DNA of 64,000 nt from Chitinophaga sp. XS-30 (lineage in GTDB: Bacteria > Bacteroidota > Bacteroidia > Chitinophagales > Chitinophagaceae): contig NZ_CP043006.1 of NCBI RefSeq assembly GCF_008086345.1, forward strand, positions 310,001-374,000, read 5' to 3'. The notes beneath the pieces are model-generated. The model had not been told where the DNA came from. It did no database searches and saw only the letters and a list, made by a program, of their open reading frames with translations. Each line of letters opens with the position of its first letter. The stretch's first letter is position 1. The translations under genes and the position numbers were made by a program. This document shows positions 58,886 through 64,000 of this stretch, piece by piece.

Positions 58886-61504
58886 ATGAAGCACTTCCTG
58901 CTGCTCATATTGCTGGGCGCTGCCCTGGCGGCAAAAGCCGATCACATTACCGGCGGGGAGATGTATTATACTTATACGGGCTCTTCCGGCGGCATGCACA
59001 ACTATCGTGTAACCCTGAAGCAATTCCGCAGCTGTGCTACAGCTAACCGCCAGTTCAGCAACCCTACGTACATCGGCATATTCAATCGTGTTACGGGAGA
59101 ACGCATCCGCGACATACAGGTACCGCTGCGCTATGAAGAGCAGATCAGCACCACCAGCAACGACCCCTGCATTACGCGCGCGCCTTTTGTATGCTACTAC
59201 GTGGGTTACTGGGATTTCGATATCTCGTTGCCGGATTCGCCGGATGGATATATCCTCACCTCCCAGGTAACTTTCCGCGTGGACGCGATCAATAACCTCG
59301 CAAATAATTACGACCGGATCGGGGCGACCTATACGGCGGAGATCCCCGGTACGCCGGCTGTGGACAATAACAGCGCCAGGTTCGTAGGTACGGACCTGGT
59401 GACCATCTGCGCGGAGAACAGCTTTACTTACAGCTTTGCGGCCCAGGATAATAACGGGGATGAGCTGCGTTACTATTTCTGTGATGCCTACCAGACCATC
59501 GGGTATGTGGCCAACAACCCCGGAGGCGGTGGCGGAGGAGGTGGTGGTGGCAATAACAGCGCGCCACCGGCGGCGCCACCGTATTATGGTGTGCCTTACG
59601 GCAGCGGATTCTCGGGAGACAGGCCATTGGGGGGACGGGTGAACATCGATCCCGCAACAGGCCTCATTTCCGGTATTGCGCCCGGTGTAGGCATTTACGT
59701 AGTGACGGTTTGCGTGCAGGAGATCAGGGACGGCGTGGCGATAGCTACCCAGCGCAAAGACCTGCAGATCAATATCACCGGCTGCACCATCGCCGCCGCA
59801 TCCCTGCAGCCGGAATACATGCTTTGCGGAAATTCGCAGCAGCTGGTGGTGGCCAATCAATCCAACAGCCCCCTGATCTCCACCTGGAACTGGGAGTTCA
59901 CCAACAGCGCAGGAGCCGTAGTATTCAATTCCGGCAACCCGGTGGCCGACCATACCTTCGCAGTGCCGGGCGTGTACGATATCAAGCTTACGACCAACCG
60001 CGGGTTGCAATGCCCGGATTCCACCACTGCCAAAGCCATCGTATTCCCGGGTTTTGAACCGGGCTTCTCCGTAGTGGGGGCCTGCATCAACAGACCGGTC
60101 ATTTTTACGGACCAGACCACCACGGCGCATGGCACGGTCAACTATTGGGACTGGGACTTCGGAGAGCCTTCTCTGCAAACGGACCGCTCTTCCGACCGAA
60201 ACCCCGCATTCAGCTACCCCACCATGGGCCGCAAACAGGTGCGCCTTATCACCGGCAACAGCGTGGGCTGCAGAGATACCATCGTCAACCCGCTGGATAT
60301 CCTGGATAAACCGCCGATTGGCCTGGCCTTCCGGGATACGCTCATCTGCCCGCCGGACCAGTTGCAGCTGCAAGCCACCGGCACCGGCACATTCACCTGG
60401 TCCCCTGCCGTGAACATCACCGGCGGCAATAGTGCCAGCCCCCTCGTTTCACCTGTCAGCGATACAAAATATTATGTGGACCTGGATCAGGACGGATGCC
60501 TGAACCGCGATTCCGTCATGATCCGTACAGTCGGTCACGTTACCCTGTCTGCCCCGGCGGACACGACTATCTGCCAGGGCGACCCTATCCGGCTGCGGCC
60601 GGTTTCGGACGGGCTGCTGTACACCTGGGGGCCGGCTGCCAGCCTGGATGATCCTTCCTCCCGCGAACCGCTGGCCACCACCGTCAATACCACCGTGTAC
60701 ACCGTTACCGCCACCATCAGCAACTGCTCGGCAACGGACCAGGTTACGGTACGCACGGTACCCTATCCGCTGGCTGCAGCCGGGCCGGATACCACCATCT
60801 GTTTTGGCACTCCGGCACAACTGCACGCCACTACCAACGGCAATGCCTATTCCTGGGATATTATCGATGCGGGACTGAACACCGTGGTATATCCAACGGA
60901 AACCACCACTTACATCTTTTCTGCATACGATAACCGCGGATGCCCCAAACCCACCAGAGACACTGCCGTGGTGACCGTGCTCCCGGAAATAGCAGCCTTT
61001 GCCGGACGAGATACCGCCGTGGTCATCGGGCAGCCGCTGCAACTGAACGCCAGCGGAGGCACACAATACACCTGGTCGCCCCCGCTCGGCCTGTCGGCCT
61101 TGACTATCCCGGACCCCATAGCAACATACTCGTCCCCCAACCGCGGCATCCGCTACAAAGTGCTGGTGCAAAACACAGCAGGATGCGCGGATTCCGCATT
61201 CCTCAACGTAAAGGTCTACAGCACACTTCCCACCGTATTTGTGCCAACAGCATGGACGCCTAACGGAGACGGCATCAACGACCAGCTCAGGCCCATCGCA
61301 GCAGGCATGCAGGAAATACAGTACTTCATGATATACAACCGCTGGGGGCAGCTGGTGTTCACCAGCCGGCAGAACGGCGTGGGCTGGGATGGCCGCATCA
61401 ACGGCGTGCCGCAGTCCAGCGGCGTGTACGTCTGGCAGGTAAAAGCAGTGGATTATCTCGGGCTGGATTTCTTCAGCACCGGTACCGCAACACTGATCCG
61501 CTGA
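58886..61504 (+). CDS. Secreted PKD/CHU_C-domain protein (type IX secretion cargo)
   Basis: 872 residues with a signal peptide (MKHFLLLILLGAALAAKA). Residues about 20-300 form a Bacteroidota-specific domain with a poly-Gly run (PGGGGGGGGGGNN) near residue 215. One or more PKD-type beta-sandwiches follow (WNWEFTNSAGAVVFNSGNPV; NYWDWDFGEPSL). The last 90 residues are the CHU_C domain: VFVPTAWTPNGDGINDQLRP, YFMIYNRWGQLVFTS, SSGVYVWQVKAVD. CHU_C is the recognised sorting signal for the type IX secretion system, so this is a cell-surface protein or adhesin. Its precise partner is unknown. Confidence 0.9.
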   Translation: MKHFLLLILLGAALAAKADHITGGEMYYTYTGSSGGMHNYRVTLKQFRSCATANRQFSNPTYIGIFNRVTGERIRDIQVPLRYEEQISTTSNDPCITRAPFVCYYVGYWDFDISLPDSPDGYILTSQVTFRVDAINNLANNYDRIGATYTAEIPGTPAVDNNSARFVGTDLVTICAENSFTYSFAAQDNNGDELRYYFCDAYQTIGYVANNPGGGGGGGGGGNNSAPPAAPPYYGVPYGSGFSGDRPLGGRVNIDPATGLISGIAPGVGIYVVTVCVQEIRDGVAIATQRKDLQINITGCTIAAASLQPEYMLCGNSQQLVVANQSNSPLISTWNWEFTNSAGAVVFNSGNPVADHTFAVPGVYDIKLTTNRGLQCPDSTTAKAIVFPGFEPGFSVVGACINRPVIFTDQTTTAHGTVNYWDWDFGEPSLQTDRSSDRNPAFSYPTMGRKQVRLITGNSVGCRDTIVNPLDILDKPPIGLAFRDTLICPPDQLQLQATGTGTFTWSPAVNITGGNSASPLVSPVSDTKYYVDLDQDGCLNRDSVMIRTVGHVTLSAPADTTICQGDPIRLRPVSDGLLYTWGPAASLDDPSSREPLATTVNTTVYTVTATISNCSATDQVTVRTVPYPLAAAGPDTTICFGTPAQLHATTNGNAYSWDIIDAGLNTVVYPTETTTYIFSAYDNRGCPKPTRDTAVVTVLPEIAAFAGRDTAVVIGQPLQLNASGGTQYTWSPPLGLSALTIPDPIATYSSPNRGIRYKVLVQNTAGCADSAFLNVKVYSTLPTVFVPTAWTPNGDGINDQLRPIAAGMQEIQYFMIYNRWGQLVFTSRQNGVGWDGRINGVPQSSGVYVWQVKAVDYLGLDFFSTGTATLIR

Positions 61505-61517
61505 CACGCTCCTCGCT

Positions 61518-61531
61518 GCAAACTAGTTTGC
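61518..61531. promoter_or_regulatory. 14-bp palindrome upstream of the hybrid kinase gene
   Basis: GCAAACTAGTTTGC is a perfect palindrome with no spacer, 12 bases upstream of a -33 box. It may be an operator. Confidence 0.35.
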
Positions 61532-61543
61532 TCTGTTAATGTT

Positions 61544-61574
61544 TTTGTGCGCATATGCGAATGCCTTACATTTA
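61544..61574 (+). promoter_or_regulatory. Promoter of the hybrid kinase gene
   Basis: TTTG (61544-61547), 19 bases, then TACATTTA (61567-61574) match the Bacteroidota -33/-7 pattern. The box ends 46 bases before the ATG. Confidence 0.55.
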
Positions 61575-61620
61575 CACCGTCACGAAGCCCCGAAAAAAAC
61601 GTTTGTGAAAGACTGTTAAC

Positions 61621-63384
61621 ATGAAACTACCGTCCCCAATTGCCCGTCTCGTACATGCAGGCACTGCGGGAAAAGATGACGACCAGCAGTTGCGGATCAT
61701 CATCATCAATTCCCTCGGCCTGACGATCGCCTCCCTTGCCATGATCATGGGACTGTTGTTCTATGCCCTCACCGCCAAACTGCAGATACTCATTCCCGCC
61801 ACCGTTGGCGCCGCGTGTTTCCTGCTCATTATCTGGCTGAACAAAAAAGGGAAACATGAATCCGCCAGTGTGTTCATGCTCGTGTACCAGGCGATATGGG
61901 CCAGCTACTATGCCATATTGCTGGGGCCGGGATCCGAGATCGTATCCGCCCTGATCTTCATGATCTGCGCGGCCTTCCTCCTGTATAAAAAACGATCATC
62001 CATTCTCATCTGCGCCATCACCACATCGGCCGCGCTCATATTCATCGAGGTCAGTTATTACAACGCATGGTTCACCCCCCTGGCACTGGAACATCACATC
62101 CTTTCCATTATCCGCTGGAACTGCATTCTCTTTATCCTGATCATGAATACGATGGCGATATTGCTGAACAAAAGGAAAAGCCGTTCACTCGTCAATGCAT
62201 TGAAAGAGCAATCGGAAAAACTGGAAAAAGCCAATCTCTCCAGGCGCAACTTCCTGCAGGAGACCAGCCATGAGATCCGCAATCCGCTGAACGCCATTTT
62301 CGGCATCGTGCAACTGATGAAAATGGAGGAAGATGACGGGGAAATACCCGCATCCCTGAAACCCTTGATCGATAACCTGTATGTAGCCAGCTTTAATGTA
62401 AAAGGCATCATCAATAATGTGCTGGAACTTTCCCGCATAGAAGCCGGGCAAACCGATGAGCTGCATCGCAAGGAAATGGCGATCCGGCAGCGCGTGCACA
62501 ATTTTACAGGCATCTATGAATATGTGGCCAATGCAAAGTCCGCGCATATAGCGCTGAGCTTCGATGAATCCCTGCCGGATTTTGCTTATACGGACGAGAT
62601 CAAGCTTTCACAGATCATCAGCAACCTGCTGACGAACGCCATTCATTTTACACGGCCTCACAGCCTGATCCGTGTGCACAGTGGCGTAAAGAACGACTAT
62701 TGGTACATCAGCGTAACGGACGAGGGAAGCGGCATAGAAAAAGAAAAGCTGCAGAACATCTTTCAGCCTTTTGTGCGGGAACGCAGCACCTTTTCGGAGG
62801 GCACGGGGCTTGGATTGTATATCTCCAAACACTTTGCGGAACTGATGAACGGCAACATCACGGTGGAATCAACGGAGGGTAAAGGCACTACGTTCACCGT
62901 ATGGCTCCCCATGTCAGACACCAGCGGCATCAGGGCGCAACCGCCGCACAAGAGTGAGGCGCCGGTGCATTTCTCCGGCAAAGCGGTATTACTGATCGAA
63001 GACGACAAGATGAGCCAGGTGATCCTGCGCAACTTCCTTAATAGCCTGGGCATTGCCGTGCGAACGGCGGACAATGGGGTAGAAGGGCTGGCGGCGGCGC
63101 GTTCGCAGCCGCCGGACCTCATTATTCTCGATTCCTACATGCCGCGGATGAACGGGAAGGAAACGCTCTTTCATATCCGGCAGGACCCTCAGCTGCAGCA
63201 TATTCCGGTGATCGTGGCATCAGGGGATGCCTTCACCGAAACAGCCAGCGGCTTCCTGCGGGAAGGCGCCGATGAATATGTTATCAAACCTGTTGAGTTC
63301 GGGGCCCTGCAGCATGTGCTGGAAAAATACCTCAATGGCGCGTCACAGCTTGCGGCTTCTCCGGCGCCACCCACTACCGGGTGA
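61621..63384 (+). CDS. Membrane hybrid histidine kinase with C-terminal receiver
   Basis: 587 residues. The first 190 residues carry about six hydrophobic helices (IIIINSLGLTIASLAMIMGLL; LILIPATVG; ILFILIMNTMAILL), so the sensor is the membrane domain itself. HisKA has the phospho-His in FLQETSHEIRNPLNAIFGIV. HATPase_c: NLLTNAIHFTRP, DEGSGIEKEKLQNIFQPF and GTGLGLYISKHFAEL. The receiver (about 460-580) has VLLIEDDKMSQ, the phospho-Asp in DLIILDSYMPRMNG and the Lys in YVIKPVEF. It is thus a hybrid that can pass phosphate internally before a further phosphotransfer partner, not found here. Confidence 0.93.
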   Translation: MKLPSPIARLVHAGTAGKDDDQQLRIIIINSLGLTIASLAMIMGLLFYALTAKLQILIPATVGAACFLLIIWLNKKGKHESASVFMLVYQAIWASYYAILLGPGSEIVSALIFMICAAFLLYKKRSSILICAITTSAALIFIEVSYYNAWFTPLALEHHILSIIRWNCILFILIMNTMAILLNKRKSRSLVNALKEQSEKLEKANLSRRNFLQETSHEIRNPLNAIFGIVQLMKMEEDDGEIPASLKPLIDNLYVASFNVKGIINNVLELSRIEAGQTDELHRKEMAIRQRVHNFTGIYEYVANAKSAHIALSFDESLPDFAYTDEIKLSQIISNLLTNAIHFTRPHSLIRVHSGVKNDYWYISVTDEGSGIEKEKLQNIFQPFVRERSTFSEGTGLGLYISKHFAELMNGNITVESTEGKGTTFTVWLPMSDTSGIRAQPPHKSEAPVHFSGKAVLLIEDDKMSQVILRNFLNSLGIAVRTADNGVEGLAAARSQPPDLIILDSYMPRMNGKETLFHIRQDPQLQHIPVIVASGDAFTETASGFLREGADEYVIKPVEFGALQHVLEKYLNGASQLAASPAPPTTG

Positions 63385-63430
63385 CGGTGTCTATTTAGCC
63401 GGCCGCACAGGATGTTCTATGGAAATATTT

Positions 63431-64000
63431 TCAGGGTGATAGATCATACTTCCTTACCAACCCCTCTAGTCCGCGTTGATCATCAAGTACAATCGTGTAT
63501 ATCCACCGATAATGATCCTGTTGCCAGAAACTAATTATCTGGTATGCCCTCAATTCTCCAAGAAGTTCCTTCAGCGCTTTATGCTCCAGGTAACAAATAA
63601 GAATATGAAAATAGGTATCCGTTTCGCCTCCGCTACCATCAGGAAAATTGATCTTAGGGTGCGGGTACATTGATTTTAATTGGCCAAGCACGTCCTCTTT
63701 CGATTGATGATCACTTACGAACCAATGGAGCTGTTCATGAATAAATGTCGACAATAACAGGTCGTCGTCTCTCAAATGGCGCGTGTTGAGCGTAAGAACA
63801 GGGTGACTATGCGGAATTACGCGATACCCGCTTTCTATTATTATCTTTCTTGTAAAAATCCACCTTTTAATATCATAGGATGATATCAGTTTCAACAATT
63901 GGTCTTTCGTTCGAATCTCAAGAGAATCCTGGTTTTTCAACTGAATCTCAAGTTGATCATTCTGAGCCAGGGAACTATTAATTGTCAGAATGACCAATAA
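63431..64000 (-). CDS. Partial exported zincin-like protein of unknown function (start beyond window)
   Basis: At least 189 residues. The coding frame runs to the end of the window without a good ATG, and the visible N-terminus (LLVILTINSSLAQND) reads as the end of a signal peptide, so the start lies beyond 64000. Residues near 85-92 hold LSTFIHEQLHWFVSD, an HExxH motif of zinc peptidases. Further down are KSMYPHPKINFPDGSGGE, which might hold the third ligand, and a helical C-terminus. No peptidase family is recognised with certainty, and the motif alone does not prove activity. The next genes are out of view. Confidence 0.6.
   Translation of the reverse strand, partial: LLVILTINSSLAQNDQLEIQLKNQDSLEIRTKDQLLKLISSYDIKRWIFTRKIIIESGYRVIPHSHPVLTLNTRHLRDDDLLLSTFIHEQLHWFVSDHQSKEDVLGQLKSMYPHPKINFPDGSGGETDTYFHILICYLEHKALKELLGELRAYQIISFWQQDHYRWIYTIVLDDQRGLEGLVRKYDLSP

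Noticed and set aside
58874-60373. A 499-codon minus-strand frame opposite the CHU_C protein
   Set aside because: Its composition (Arg, His, Gly) is that of a shadow frame, and the plus frame has PKD and CHU_C domains.
1-64000. tRNA or rRNA genes
   Set aside because: No cloverleaf-like pattern or rRNA-like conserved stretch was seen on reading, although a covariance-model scan was not possible.

Overview
The window reads as a chromosome segment of a Bacteroidota bacterium, most likely in Chitinophagaceae and near Chitinophaga. Supporting signs are two complete SusC/SusD transporter loci each preceded by an ECF sigma factor and a FecR anti-sigma factor, a CHU_C (type IX secretion) surface protein, GH92/GH20/GH63-like glycosidases, -7 boxes of the Bacteroidota form TAnnTTTG, and many histidine kinases. 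Nearly all of it is dense protein coding sequence. I saw no rRNA, tRNA or CRISPR array.

Layout: 0-6 kb holds a partial gene, a dihydrofolate reductase-like protein, a PAS-LuxR regulator, two secreted proteins (one OmpA-like) and an MscS channel. 6.2-15.9 kb (minus strand) is a sigma/FecR/SusC/SusD locus ending in a GH63-like glycosidase. 16.0-19.4 kb is an AT-rich island of remnants (an AlbA_2/RecG-like gene end, an IS1595-type transposase end, an ECF sigma N-terminus) around three small secreted proteins. 19.4-32.7 kb has a GH92 mannosidase, a CheB-CheR-PAS kinase, a fatty acid hydroxylase, a Crp/Fnr regulator, a protein with a 14-residue tandem repeat, an OmpR-type two-component pair and three envelope proteins.

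32.8-46.6 kb (minus strand) is a second sigma/FecR/SusC/SusD locus. It continues through an 818-residue lipoprotein, a 373-residue secreted protein with a TGAT motif, an exported FAD oxidoreductase and an ApbE flavin transferase. I read it as a nutrient-uptake locus with its own extracytoplasmic flavin redox module.

46.8-49.2 kb has a divergent AraC regulator and an arabinose/fucose isomerase-like enzyme. 49.2-53.7 kb is a plus-strand redox-signalling operon: cNMP-domain kinase, receiver-thioredoxin reductase fusion without the CxxC pair, UBP zinc finger, and a second thioredoxin-reductase-like protein that keeps CxxC. 53.8-64 kb has GH20, an aldo/keto reductase, a response regulator with a PAS kinase, the CHU_C protein, a hybrid kinase and a partial zincin-like protein.

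The most striking non-coding signal is shared by both SusC loci. On the strand opposite susC, a perfect TAnnTTTG box begins on the last base of the susC start codon complement. It is followed 107-109 bases later by the end of a hairpin plus seven-T terminator. Both stems hold a G-U pair only in the plus-strand RNA, which predicts an antisense RNA of about 95 nt over each susC leader, like DonS of Bacteroides fragilis.
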